A stretch of 64,000 nt of DNA, from positions 1-64,000 of the forward strand of contig MU119297.1 in NCBI GenBank assembly GCA_014904845.1, written 5' to 3'. The notes under the pieces were generated by a model, which saw nothing but the letters and a program-made list of their open reading frames with translations, did not search any database and was not told the origin of the DNA. This document shows, piece by piece, positions 9,613 through 21,796 of this stretch (positions are counted from its first letter, which is position 1; each line of letters starts with the position of its first letter). This DNA comes from Acephala macrosclerotiorum (lineage: Eukaryota; Ascomycota; Leotiomycetes; Helotiales; Mollisiaceae). The translations under genes and the position numbers were made by a program.

Positions 9613-10716
9613 TCAAGCCTCCACGCCAGTACTCTGTACACTCAACGTCGCTAACTTCTCCCTTACACTCTTCAACACCTCAGGATCCGGCGCCGGCTCA
9701 ACCCTCTGTGGAGGTGCCCTTGGACAATCGCTACACATCGGATGTTTGCACCTGACACACTCCAATGGCTCCTTTTCTTTCGCCGCTATGCCTTCCGCCG
9801 AATCGGGGTGCGGGACTGGAGGGAAGGTCTTGTAGCACTTGTGGCAATTGTATTTGACTGGACGGTCTATGTTGGAGGATGGTGCATCACCTGGATAGCC
9901 ATCTGGGTATTTCTTCTTCTTTGCCCTACAAAAGGTTAGCGAGGTCAACAGGATGGAGGGAGAAACATACGGATCTCTAGGACAATCCGCACACCTCACA
10001 TGCTGACAACCAGTACAAGTCTTCACTCCCGATGGGAACATCGCCGAGCACTCATGACACGTCCTCCTGACCCTCTGCATCGGCTTCTTCCTCACCAACG
10101 GCTGCGCATTCGGCTTCGGATTCGGCTTGGTCAGAATCACCTGCTCCCTCAACCCATAATACGTATCCGGTTCAATATCCACCACCTTTAGCTCAACAAC
10201 CTCTTTACCCTTTTTCTCAACCTTCTTCGGGGGATATCTGGGACAATTCTTGCAGCGTGTATGTTGACATTGAGCACATACTTTGTTGTTCCCGAATGTG
10301 GTGTTGCACCTGTGACATGTGCGATGAATCCGCATCCGAATCGGCTTCTCGATCCTGTATGTTGCTCTATCTGGTCCTGTCGGCAGCGGCTCAATCGTGA
10401 CTGCGAATCGTTCTCCAAGTTTCCTCGCACGATCAGCGTCGATTTGTGAACGCATTACTTTCGTTGCTCCGACTGGGATGTCGATTACAGGTTCAACGAC
10501 GGGCGCGGGTTGTGTTTCGGCAGGTTCGCTGGTGCTGAAAATTGTTAGTAAATATATCAAACGAAAGCATTGAACGTACCTTGGTCCTGCGGCGGATGGC
10601 TTCGAGGAAAATAATCGCTTAGAGCCATCACTTCGTTTCAATACTGTCTTCATTCGGGATAGTAATCCCTTCTTCTTTCCTGCGGCCTCTGGCCCTGACT
10701 GTGCTGGTGTCGACAT
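9613..10716 (-). CDS. gene C: three-module zinc-binding protein
   Basis: Three exons (10716-10580, 10534-9971, 9925-9613) encode 337 residues. Intron 1 has GTACGT, TACTAAC and TTTTCAG. Intron 2 has GTATGT, GCTAACC and TTGTAG. A basic N-terminus (KKKGLLSRMKTVLKRSDGSKR) is followed by three copies of a Cys-rich module, CHxCxxxF...CxxCxHxxCxxCPR (CHRCNTTF, CHECSAMF, CHKCYKTF). Modules 1 and 2 are compact; module 3 has an insert between its Cys pairs. The spacing suggests a treble-clef or double zinc-ribbon fold. Function is unknown; protein or nucleic-acid binding is inference. It is intact, on the same strand as genes A and B, but is not their paralogue. Confidence 0.85.
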   Translation of the reverse strand: MSTPAQSGPEAAGKKKGLLSRMKTVLKRSDGSKRLFSSKPSAAGPRYVQCFRLIYLLTIFSTSEPAETQPAPVVEPVIDIPVGATKVMRSQIDADRARKLGERFAVTIEPLPTGPDRATYRIEKPIRMRIHRTCHRCNTTFGNNKVCAQCQHTRCKNCPRYPPKKVEKKGKEVVELKVVDIEPDTYYGLREQVILTKPNPKPNAQPLVRKKPMQRVRRTCHECSAMFPSGVKTCTGCQHVRCADCPRDPYVSPSILLTSLTFCRAKKKKYPDGYPGDAPSSNIDRPVKYNCHKCYKTFPPVPHPDSAEGIAAKEKEPLECVRCKHPMCSDCPRAPPQRVEPAPDPEVLKSVREKLATLSVQSTGVEA

Positions 10717-10749
10717 TGTTGATGAGATTAGTTAGTTGTTGAAGAATTA

Positions 10750-13700
10750 TCGCCCCATGAAAAGTCGAACGTCGCGATTAATGTTTCACTCCGTTTGGTA
10801 GCGGTTGTAACGTTCCGTTATGTACTCTCCCGATACCGAAGTACGTGTCTCAGATGTCTGGGAACCGAATCGGTGTGCACTCGGTGCAATTGTACAATAT
10901 CGTGGAAATTATTATTGCTTCCAAATTGCTGATTGTTGCGATGCCGACGTTGAAGGTTTCCGCTTCACTAGGGATCCTGTGCTGTGGTACTGGGATTGGA
11001 AGGGTTCTTGGGAGTGGGTGTGATTTCGATTTGCTGGTAGCGAGCTCAGGGCTGGAAAAAGCAACGTGGATCGATGATCTCTCGTGGGACAGACGGGATG
11101 GTTTCCCTGGGAATGGAGGCTGGTAATTTATGTCGCACGTTGGAACACTGACAGCGAAGCAGTGTAGGACGAGGCAAGGAGTTGTGAGTTGTGAGTCGTG
11201 AGTCGTGAGTCGTCAGAGGTCGACGATGTGAGGAGTAGTGTTGATGGGATGTGCGGAGAGGAGAAGGGATTGGGGGCACGGCGGAGCTAGGCTGTGGGTG
11301 TGGAACGAGACCGACCGAGAAGAGAGGAAGAGAGCTTCCGATGCAGAAATGTGCAGCAAGCCGATGAGCCGACGCAATCAAAACACAACACGCAGGCCGG
11401 GCGAGAGTATTGATGGATGGAATTGGAGTATTCGATGGGCCGTATTGCAGCAGAAGCAGCGATCAGGCTCGGAAGCGTGGGTTATTTGGCGTTGCTGTGT
11501 TGCTGTCGTCCTGTCGAAGCGATGGATGGTCGTGGTGCTTCCCAGCGCGAATTTAGCAGCTCCCGGGATTTTGGTGCGGTGAGCAGTCGGATTCTCAGTC
11601 GGATTCTCAGTGGCGGCCAAAAGAGGGGAAGTTTCCAGAACGAACGTCTGCAACGCGAGCTGAATCCAAACCTTGACCCGACAGCGGGGACTGCACGCGA
11701 CGACTCACGATAATAAAAGAAGAAGAGAAGGCTGAGGTTGACGGTGTAGTTATTCCAATCGCTCGTTCACGCAATGGACGACCACGGAACGGTTCGTACC
11801 ACTTTACCACTTTCCCCCAAGACGTGCCCGCGATGGTCTGGTTTTTAGTTTCGCGGCTGTGAGCCTGATGACCCTGATGACCCACGCACACCCACGCCCG
11901 CGCCCACGCCTCCGCCTCGGGTTGACTTGGACTGAACAGGCATGTTCCTGTCATTATTGCAAGCGAGGCTACCAAGGCCGTCATTCGCCCTCCTACTTTC
12001 TCCGCACGGAAACCAACGCGCAGGTGGGGGAAATATCAGACCATTCTAACCTTCTCTGTTGGCGCCATTTCCACGCTGGAATTCCGTCGCTGCGGGCGAG
12101 TCTGAATGGAGCCAAGCTCCAACATATGCGACTGCAGTGCAGTGAAGGGTCTGGAACAGGCATTGTACATCCGTTGGACAGATATCTGAATGGCTTCAAT
12201 GTCGTGGAGATCTGATCTTGCCGACGCAGACGCTTGACCTGTGGAAAGGGGTGAAAAAGGTCCGATAGTTCCATTTCGGGACGATTCAACGCGGGGAGCT
12301 TCCTGTTCTGGTACACGGTCTTACTGGATTGAGTTCTGGGCTTTGGAATCGGAAAAGGAGGTCTGAACTGAGAAATGGAGTCGATCTCAGATGGCGTTCG
12401 GTAGTCCCGTGTGCCGAAGCCTCAAGGCTGCAACGGGTTGTCTTGGTGAAGGCAGGTTGGGCAAGTTACGATGACCTCCAAAGCTCACGATCTTCGAAGA
12501 CATCTCAGACCCAGCTGCTGAAAGGAACATGCCTTGCAGGAACCCGTGTCACCATGCATTTGCAGTATTGACAACTCCCAATTCCACAAGAAGATCATGC
12601 TGTGTAACCGCCGTTCCAGAGAATTCTCACCATTCATCCCCTCAATTCGCCCATCTTCGCCTCAACTCAACTTCCTTCCAACTCCAAGCACACGGGGCGG
12701 GAAGCGATGCAAATGGAACAATGCCGAGAGGACAGGACAGGACGTCTGCAACTCCCAAACCCAAGCCCTTCAATCTGAATCATCAAACTTCACAATGCAT
12801 CTCATCTCGAAGTTTTCGACAGTCTGCGGCCGCACGAGCAAAGCGTCACGCTCCGCACACGCCCACTCCTCCCATGCGCAAATCTCCTAATGCGGTACTA
12901 ACAATCGATAAGTTCGCCTCCCAGGGATCCATAGTCTAGGGTACGAATCTCTCCATTTGCGTGGTCGGGAATCCGGCACACGAAAGACTGGAATCTTACG
13001 TTATTCTTGCTTGCGTCGAATCTTCTTTTCGCCTCCTTTCTCCTCACCTATCGCTTCTCCATAGCATAATCTCTTCTCGCGAATGAACGAGTCGCACTCG
13101 TCTGCAAGAAAATGCAAAAGAAGGGTCCATAAAGCGGCTGATACCAAGAGAATTCTTAAAGTTCGAGAAGAGAGAATCAAGCAGGGACCAACTGAGACAT
13201 TCGGTTCCAGCAACACGGGCGGAGATCAGCTTTGGGGAACCTGGTCCGAACTGAGACCCACTGGATGTGATCACCAAGCATCACCAAATGGTTCGTTCAC
13301 TCCGCTTCTAAACTCCACATTGAATCTATTCCAAATCTTTCGTATCTCTCAAAACTTGAAAATTGAAGACATTGTAAGGCAAAGACCGAAAGCCCGAAAC
13401 TTGAGGGCGATGAGGGGAAAATAAATTGCAAAAACCACAAACAGCAACTCGAACTCCGGATAAACTTCCGGCAAAAAACTTCGTACAACCATTTCGGGTC
13501 AAAATGGACCGGTAGTTGAGTGTTTGGGCCAGTTGGTGTAACCACACCACATCTCACTCATCCATCTACTATCTCACCTTTCGCTATCATCCTAGACCCC
13601 AGAACGAATCCTTCTCATCTCACCAAGCGAAACAAGCTCCTCCAAATCTAAGACCTCACGATCCTTCAACTGCGGGCATGCGGTACGCACTACACCGATA

Positions 13701-16700
13701 AAGAAACCCTTGAACGGCGCAGCGAAGCGTATCCCATGTCAAAAAAGGTGGTTCTAGACGTCACACCACTGAGACATCTGCTCCGCTGCGGAGAGTTTAG
13801 ACGGAGAAAGCAGTTTACCCAATAACCAAATCCGAAAACCCGGCGGAGGTTGAGGCGGAGAAAGAGAAAAATTGCGGCGGAGAAAAAGCGCTTCGTTCCG
13901 TTGTTGGAGGCAAGTTGAGAACAGACCTGCTGTTCGAGACTCAGGGCGATGTCACGATGCAGGTGTAGATGGATGTGACTCAGATGTTGGAAATTAAAAC
14001 GCCGCCAGCGGATCGCGAGCTTAGTTGAGAGCGTTTTCCTCCCTCGTTTAGAGATGGGACGTCTGAGTCAAGGATGCGGTGTATGTTCTTGATTTCTCAT
14101 CATCTATTCGAAGGTCAAAAGCAGGCCTCAAAGTTGAGACGAGCACTGCCCAATTTTCCCCTTACTCAGTCTTTACACATCATCGTTCCCGTTTCTGATA
14201 CCAGTCAGCGCAGCTGCAGTCATCAAAGCACGTTCCAGTTCCATGGCCTCAGGCGATGAAGTCTATTTTGTTTCTTTTTGGAATCTTTTGGGACCTCTCG
14301 TAAAGTCTTCCAAGGTTTCTGCTTGTTCTGCAACGGTCTTGCAGGTGCGGGTCGAGCTTTGACTCGTGCGGAAGAAGAAAGGTGCATGAAAAGAGCTTTG
14401 ACAGTGTTGGTTTCTTGGGTGCAGCAGAAGTCTAACTCAAAGCTTCCGCTTCATGCTTTCCTTTCACTCGGTACTTGATATTGTTTCATGCTCGGCCTTC
14501 CTTTCACCTGGGATCGGCGCTTTTCGGATGAAAAGCCACCCACGGCTCTGGAACTCGGGCCGGAGCCTTCGCCCTTCCACTTCCAAATCCCGGTCGGCAC
14601 CAGTACCGCTACACAACCAATTCCCCGGATACTCCGGTACATTTAACTTCCCATCACCTGTCGGCTCCAACCAACTACCGATTCGCATCCATCGCTCAAT
14701 CGAGGAGTCCCTTTGAATATCATCTCCCCATTATCACGTCTTGTTTCTATTCTATTCAAGAATCAGCAAGGTATACGTACTTCAAACAAGCAATCCGGAC
14801 CGACTCGAGGTTTTCCTGAAGTTAAAATTATGGATGGACGTGTCGGGGACTTCGGGAGTTTTAATCGCTACCTGCTTCATGGATTCGCTGCAAGCATCAT
14901 CCCCGCACGTTTCTATGCCTTTCAAAACAAGAATCAAATTTTGATTTGCGTTTCGGGAAGTAAAAATCGTGGAAAGGTTCACGATAAGTTCAAAGCTCAA
15001 GCTCAAGCTCTCCCGCTTCCAAGTTCCGAGATGTCCAAGTCTTCGAACGGGGGATGAGGTTCAAAACTCCGAGTCCTCGATCCCAACGCCCCCCCGTGCA
15101 AGGGGAGACCTTGGATGGGAATTGGGGGTTTCGTAAGCTGGCCTCTTTTGCAAGGTTCCCCCGTTCTCACATTTGAGGTCGGGGCGTTAAATCTCATGTG
15201 AGAGCTGTCGAGCAGAGAAGGAACGCGGGATGGGAAAAAGAAAGGAAAGACAAAATATGCAAGGCGAGCGCTTCGCTACCTTATTCTCGGGACGTGGGGT
15301 GCTAATGAGAGTTGAAAGATGAGCGGTGTGACAGGGCGTTTCGGATTGATGAATGGCAGAGTTGCTTTTTCGGCTGGGTTTTCGGGGATTTTAGGGTGAG
15401 GCCAGTTGGCGAAAAGAAAAAGAAAGTTCAACTCGTATTAGGACATTGGACTCGGGTTATCGTTCGTACTCGGAGCCGGACATCGGATAAGATTTGCTTT
15501 TGCTTTGCGCGTGTTCTCAGAATTAAAGATCTACAGATTTGCTCATGGTTGGGGTTTCTACACCCGCTTCGCATGTGTTTCGTTGCTTGCAACTCCTCAA
15601 TATCTACATTTACCATTCAAATTCAACGCCTTCTACCAAGGATTGTGATGTCCATCATCAAATTCAATCGTATTTCCTTTTCGAATTTAGAACGCTTGTC
15701 CTTAGCGATCTAATTATTACTACCAAACGTGATATTCAACGTCTGAAGTTCTCTTCCACTCTATGCTACGGGAAGGCTTTCGCTGTTGGCCATAGTGATT
15801 CTCGAAGATTTCCACACCCTATCCCACCACGGTTATCGTCGTCTCCTCTGCCAATTCACTTCTCATCTTCTGCTGCTTCGCGGCCACGAGTTCTTCTCTT
15901 CGTGTCTGCGTTTCGCCCCTCGCTCCACAAACTACACACGTCTCATCTCTGCTGGGGCTCTCTGTCCTCTCTTCAATGTATCTATACTATTGCACTCAAG
16001 TTCGTGAAAAGTTAGCCTCTCCAAGTGCTTTGCTAATTGATGGTAGGTTCATTCCTGGATTAGCGATCGGGACAAAGTCTCAATCAACGCATTAGATATT
16101 CGAGACTATCGAGTAGATACGCCACGGATGAGACTATATAGTGATGCCAGTAGGCGATATCTTGCTCACGGTGGGTCCGACGCTTGATTTTCTATCCGAT
16201 GGGGTAGAGGATCCCCAGCAGAAGCGGAGAGTTATATGATCGAAGTACAAACTACCGACAAAGAAAATCGATCTTTTCCACCAGTCATGCGTTGCTGTCA
16301 TATTTGATCTCATCTTCTGCAACTTGTTCATCTGCTGCTTTGTAAGTTGAAGTGTTCGTCTTTTACTTTGCGCACTACATCTTTCTCGAGTGATTCGGAT
16401 TCTCTGCTACTCTTGCCGAATCCATCAAGGCTACCTCCACTACACATTCAGCAAGTATAATCTGGTTCCCGAGGTCTTCGATGTCTTAGTCACATAAACT
16501 GGGTTGGGAACTAACTTACCGTACTTGAGCTAAGAGTGATTCGAGTCCAAGCAGAAAGATCCATGGACAAAGTTCGTCAAGAGTGACGTCGTCAGACTTT
16601 ACATTTAATTCGTATGCCGTGCAAATAAGAGTAGCTTCCCAACTAGGTAAGAAAGAAGCCAGTTAGTCAAAGACAAAGTGTCAAAGAGGTAAATCTATGA

Positions 16701-17825
16701 CATCACCAACCTTCTATTTTGAGTTTCTGTACCACCTAGAACAGTATAAAAACTCGGCCTCACCTCGGGATCAACGATCAACAAGCGACAGACAGTGTTA
16801 CTATTGTGACACTGCGTTGGTCTTCAACCTGTCCTAGGGATTGTTTGTTAATATTTCTGTCCTTGTCCTTGTGTAAGGTTAGGTCTTGGGATCGGTGATG
16901 CTAGATGCTTCTTGGACTTAGCTTGGGGTGTATGGCGTTGTTGTCATAAGAATTTTTGCTGTCGTTTTCCTGTCAAATTCACCAGGAGAGGTGAATTCTG
17001 GGTTCAGCTTCGAGGCTCAAAGGTCGAGCATCGAATAGAAAGGGGTTTGGCAGTGGTCGAGGAACGAGTACCGGTTCTCCAGTCAAGTTCCAAGATACTT
17101 CTTCCCACCTTTTGACCTCGAGCTCTATTCATAGCGGCTTTCAGGTCATTTGCCTTGATTTTGGAATGTTCAACGTGGACTACTTATACTTTCAATTTGC
17201 TCAAAACTGTCTCTCGATTTAAGTCTAGATACATCAATTAACCCTTTGAAGTAGTACTAGATATCTAATTCTAATGCTTGAAGACAACATATTAAACCTT
17301 CTAAATGCAACGTTGAAACCTAGCATCGAACGCTGTATTAACACCAAAAATGTCCCAACACAATAGGAAAATCGTAGAGTCGTCGGAGTACTTTCATCAT
17401 AACAGAAATCACACGCTGAAAAACGAAACTCCTGTCAAAATCCCTCAATTTCAAGAGCAGGTGCCGTCCTCCTCCGCCTCTCACACTTTCTCTTCTTTAA
17501 TCGCCAGGTCCGTAATAAGTCACAAAAGCGTGCGGAGGAAACTATAAATGATGAAAGCAAATGGGCAAATTGCGAGGATGATTGCTAGGGCATGGGTCTG
17601 AGAAGCAGCGATCCTACGAGTTCGACGACACCGCAAACTACGCCGAGCACTCAAGTTACGGTTCCTTTGTGGCTTTGAGATAGCCGCAACAAGCTGTGGT
17701 TGCTAGATTCGAGTTGAGCTCTTCTTCTTGGCTGGCTTGGCGTCAGAGTCTGAGCTGCTGTCGGATGATGTGGATGGTATTAGGGTGGTCACGTGTTTAA
17801 TGTTATATATATCCTCATCTCACCG
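10750..17825. other. 7-kb stretch with no recognisable gene
   Basis: Open frames on both strands are short and unlike known families. Visible structure includes tandem GTGAGTC copies at about 11182-11215, a duplicated GGATTCTCAGTC near 11590-11612, and a cluster of CGGAG motifs with an inverted CTCCG at about 13780-13890. A TATA-like AGTATAAAA lies near 16743. C. 13.0-16.0 kb is rich in TC tracts. It may be a long promoter region or host non-coding transcripts; the sequence alone does not decide. Confidence 0.4.
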
Positions 17826-18824
17826 CTAGACAGGAATAGACATCATGAACACACACTTTACACCCACACCACGGCCTTTGCCTGTAATAGATGGTGAGCG
17901 AGCTCTCTTCTTATCCGTCTTCTTCGACTTTTCAGTCTTAGTTGACGATTCCTTTCGACGACGAGCGCGTTCCTCTCTCTCTGGCTCTCTCAGCATATTT
18001 TTGTTTCCATTTTTCGAACAGTTCGGGATGAAGGACCCAACAGCCGTCCGGATCATACTATTTCTTTCGACAATGAGGGCAGTATTTCCTAACCGCCGAC
18101 GACGTCGATGTCGATGAAGGATCTTTGAGGAAGTTATGGTCGCTGTGAGGGCAACATTGCGAGATATACGTGCCAAACGTTGTTCTTCGACCTTCGCAAG
18201 CTGTTGTACTTGAGGTAGAGTGGTCCCATTGTTGGTAACGTCGTGATTCAAGTTGAATGACTGTTGCCAGGAATTGTAGGCTTCTCCAAGTCCATCGATG
18301 AATTTCATCACCAATTCGACCCGTGGAAGACTGTATGAGGCGTCCAGTTCTTAGGGTTGATAATGAAGGTCGTCGAATCGTTCAACGTAGTCCTCTACGC
18401 TCTTGTCCTCTGACAAGTTGAGCTTAATCCATTCTGAGTGGACTTCTTGGAAGGAGGCGTCGCCTTTCGGCTTATACGGCAGTTCGAGGATTTGAAGGGC
18501 TTCTGCGACAGTTGTTGCGTTGGCAATGAAGTTCTTAGCACGGATTTTGCATGTACTCCTAATGCTGTTGACTCCTTTGAGTTGTTTTTGGTTCCACAAG
18601 GTTATGGTAGATTCGTACGCTGCGAGACGATTATTGTAGTTGGCAACAGCCTGACCTCTGCCTCGCTCTCGTTCTGGAGCAATGGGTGCAGGTAGATCGA
18701 GGTCTTGATCAACGGTCCATTCATCAATGGCAATCTTCCACTTTTTCCACTCAGTTGAAGTTTTCAACTTGGTGATTTTGGAGAGTGCTATGGTAGCTGA
18801 AGTTTTGACTGAATCTTCAGCCAT
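17826..18824 (-). pseudogene. Ty1/copia-type Gag remnant
   Basis: From ATG 18824 the frame encodes a copia-like Gag (STEWKKWKIAIDEW, then AKNFIANATTVAEALQIL and FQEVHSEWIKLNLSEDKSVE). It reaches an in-frame TAA (18351-18353) after DLHYQP and continues in the same frame with ELDASYSLPRVELVMKFIDG. Further on, an alternative frame gives the zinc knuckle YCPHCRKK*YDPDGCWVLHPEL, with a TAG at 18058-18060 and shifts on either side. The basic tail (KTDKKRARSPSITGKGRG) is back in the first frame. No protease, integrase or reverse transcriptase is present, so the element is truncated after gag. The stops fit CAA/CAG to TAA/TAG changes. Confidence 0.8.
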
Positions 18825-19173
18825 GGTGGAAATGAGTATATACTCGACAGCCGAGTTTCAAGTGAATATTGCAGTTTGCAGTAGGAAGTGCGACTTGCAG
18901 TCAAGATAGCACAGACTTGTGATTCAAGATAGTACAATTGATGGTTGGTAGAAGGTACGACTTGCGGTCAAGATGGTAATCCTTCTAGCTGGGGATGCCA
19001 TCGTGGCAATACCCAGCAAACGCTAGGCCAATTTCCCAGGTTCAGTTCGTTTCTCAGTTCGGGATCCTCAGTTTGAGGTTTTTGGTACGTTCGGACCGCG
19101 GATATTCCATGGTACGGGATTGCGTTTGTCCCATTTACCATCTTAATATTAGGAGGTTGGTAAAAATCCATTT

Positions 19174-19209
19174 GTAGGCGCAGTGGATGCGCTGGCCGGG
19201 CTCATAACC
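19174..19209 (-). other. candidate primer-binding site, initiator tRNA-Met-like
   Basis: The minus strand immediately after the candidate LTR reads GGTTATGAGCCCGG and is the complement of an initiator-Met anticodon arm (GGGCTCATAACC). Complementarity continues into a D-arm-like GGCGCAGTGGA...GCGC. Copia and Ty5 elements are known to prime from a cleaved initiator tRNA-Met half-molecule paired at the anticodon stem-loop. The position between LTR and gag on the same strand supports the reading. Confidence 0.6.
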
Positions 19210-19322
19210 TGTTGAGATCAGGTTCGAAATGAGGAAAAGTCATAGCATTGATGAAGTGGGATAAGCCCAAATAATATAGAAGTGGTAGGAGATCACTAGT
19301 ATGATATATCATATCCTCAACA
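19210..19322 (-). repeat. candidate 5' LTR of the copia remnant
   Basis: On the minus strand this 113-bp segment starts TGTTGAGG and ends CTCAACA, giving TG...CA termini with a TGTTGAG/CTCAACA inverted pair. It directly abuts the primer-binding site. No second copy was found downstream of the gag remnant, so the LTR boundaries rest on termini and position only. The real LTR could extend further. Confidence 0.5.
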
Positions 19323-19690
19323 CTTAGTAGGGTCAAGGATCAAGGAGACTAACCCTTAGAAGACCCAAGTTGGGGGATAAAGGCATAACTGACGCTTAGC
19401 CAGAAGATCGTTCTTCGGGTCGGCATGCAAACGGCAAGGTAAGGTTCGTAAGGTCATTAATTCATGTACTAGCTAGATAATAACTTCGTCAATCGCTTAT
19501 TCTATGGTCTCCTTTAGGCTCGCAGCATCCATCTCCCGACCAGTCTCGGACCCTTACTGTCATAGAATCACGCTCCTTTAGCCCTTCTTCACTTCTCTCT
19601 TGACCGTACATTATATACCTTCTCTTTACTACCTTCATTTTCACACTTCTAGGGGTTCCGCAAGAAGGAGGGCCATAGCCATTGGCTCCC

Positions 19691-21796
19691 TCAAACAAGT
19701 CGAACCTTTCGCTTCATTTTCTTTAAACTGAGAGGCACTAGAAACTCATCAGGGTTTCTTCTCCTTAGTTTCTCGCACTCGTCGTCCCAAATGCGGTGCC
19801 CCAAGTTGACAAAGCCGACACGCTCAGCACTTTTGCCGCCTTCATTCCATTCAATCACTAGCAGGCACTGATCCTTGAATTGCTCGTAACGATAGTTTAT
19901 TTCTGTCACTATGTGCTTATACGCCAGCTGTGCAAGCACGACACACTCCCAGGACTTTGAGGTGAAGTCATGCCTGTTTGTGTTAAATGGTCTTGACAGA
20001 TACAGAGGCGAGTAGGTGGCATATTTTTCGTGGCATCTGACATAGAAACCAGAACGGTAGGGCGGATTTAGCGCTGAGTCAAACGAGTGCTGAGGTGGCT
20101 TCTCAACCCACTCGAAGCGAATGGATACAGTGAAGACATCAAGCTCGACAACACCTGTGAGATCGTCTGAGGAATGGCCGGTGATGAGCTTGCTTTGGAT
20201 CTTAGCCCAAGGTACGAGAGCTTGACTTTTGTCTTCGACCCACACTCCCACCCTCTCCGGTTGAAACTTGGGATCAGCAAGCGACCAAGACCATTTCGTT
20301 GGATATATCACTTCTCCGGTCCATCCTGTCTAAGACCAGCTGGGAAATCCTTGTCGCCGTGCAGACGGCCCAACGGGTAACCAAGTTAGACCATAGATAA
20401 AACCAGCAGCCTCATCTGGCGGGGGTAACTTGTTGTCAATTCGAGGCACGGACGCGGGAATCAGAGCTCCCCAGTGATGATAGACAGACGCTGTCCTATT
20501 TCGGGCGTGTGCTTGAAGAATTCTTTGAAAGGCATTGATAATGTCCGACGGCTTTTTCAACTGGCGTCTTGAATACTCGTTGACCAAACTTACCAAACTC
20601 CATAAAGATATAGAACTGCTGTGGGTCTTGATCCGTCCGATATTCTGGAAGGGGAAATTGTCCCAACCCTCAGCGCTGAACACATTCCACCTTTTTTCCA
20701 GGTAGACTTGGTAATCAGTGAAAATCAACCGCGACCCGGAAAACACCATCTCTTGATACGTCCATGCACGGGTATTCCATTTCGATCTCAAAACAAGGGC
20801 TGAGCCGTCAGGCATGGTCCAAGTGAATAACTGACCGCCAACACGAGCACATGGCTGACGATTGCGGTTTCTTTTCCTGCTCACACCAGGCAAGCCGTGA
20901 TGGGGATCATTCCCTGCCGCGGCAAAGATAGTTATGTATGCACTGCTGTAGATTGCATCCATTTGCTTGAACTGAGCCTCTTTGTCCGCCTCGTCCGTCT
21001 GGTCAATGCAGTACCGGTCAACCCAAAGATACCCGATATCGAGCTCCCGAACAACCCTCAGAGCATCTTCAATGACAAGCGGAACATTTTCCGGAAGGTG
21101 ATCTCCCGAGGGAGCCTCGTCGACCAATCCCCATACGTAACTCAACGCCGCGTACTTACGACCTTCGAGCAAAGAGCCAAGGACGAGGCAGATGCGCCGC
21201 GTTTTGCAATCGATCAGCTTGAATTGCGGACCAAGAGACAGACCCTCCCAGTCCCTAATCTCCGCCATTCCTTTTCTAGCCACCATCTTTCTGAGCTGCT
21301 CCATATCGATTTTCTCATTCACAAGTCGTACAGCCATGTGTCCGACATCCAACTGATTCTCAGAAGCAACACGGGTAATGTAGCCTGAAGCAGCGCAGTC
21401 TCCGAGGAGAGACTAGCCGGTTGAAGGGGTAGCAACGGCAAGGCCGATCCTTTCGAAGTGCTTGTAAGCGCAAAGAGTATACGGGGTGTTTTCATCAGTC
21501 TGCGAGAGCTTGTTCTTATGGACAGTCTTGAACAAATGACACAGGGCGCATTGAGAGTCCTTCCAAGTTAAAGGACTCCCAATATCTGCAATCTTGTGCT
21601 CTAATGCGTCTCCATTGTCCTTGTAATTTCTGTCCAGAATCTCAACATGTCGTAGACCCTTCTCAATTGGCGTTGCTAAGCCAAGACACCTTTGGCAGAG
21701 CTTGTCCTGGCTCGGTAGACTCTCAGCAAACATAGGCACAATTCTCTCAGGGTGGCCCACGCAGAAACGTGCCCACCCATTATAGCCTGAATTCAT
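19691..21796 (-). pseudogene. HET-domain protein with two in-frame stops
   Basis: One continuous 702-codon frame from ATG 21796 to 19691 is interrupted by TAG at 21413-21415 and TAG at 20330-20332. The middle part carries the three HET motifs (KYAALSYVWG, YLWVDRYCIDQTD, TRAWTYQE). The N-terminal part has a CX2C...CALCHLF segment typical of proteins preceding HET domains. The second stop falls in FPSWS*TGWTGEV, where HET proteins usually have FPSWSWAGW, so TGG became TAG. HET proteins trigger heterokaryon incompatibility, a cell-death response on fusion of unlike hyphae. Either stop removes the C-terminus, so the copy is probably inactive. A multiple-of-three intron over the first stop cannot be fully excluded. 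Confidence 0.8.

Noticed and set aside
11000..13700. Several 80-140-codon frames as genes
   Set aside because: They overlap on opposite strands, lack domains, and many begin with non-ATG codons.
19174..19260. tRNA-Met gene on the plus strand
   Set aside because: D-arm and anticodon arm look right, but the acceptor and T stems do not pair, and the segment fits better as the primer-binding site plus LTR edge of the copia remnant on the other strand.
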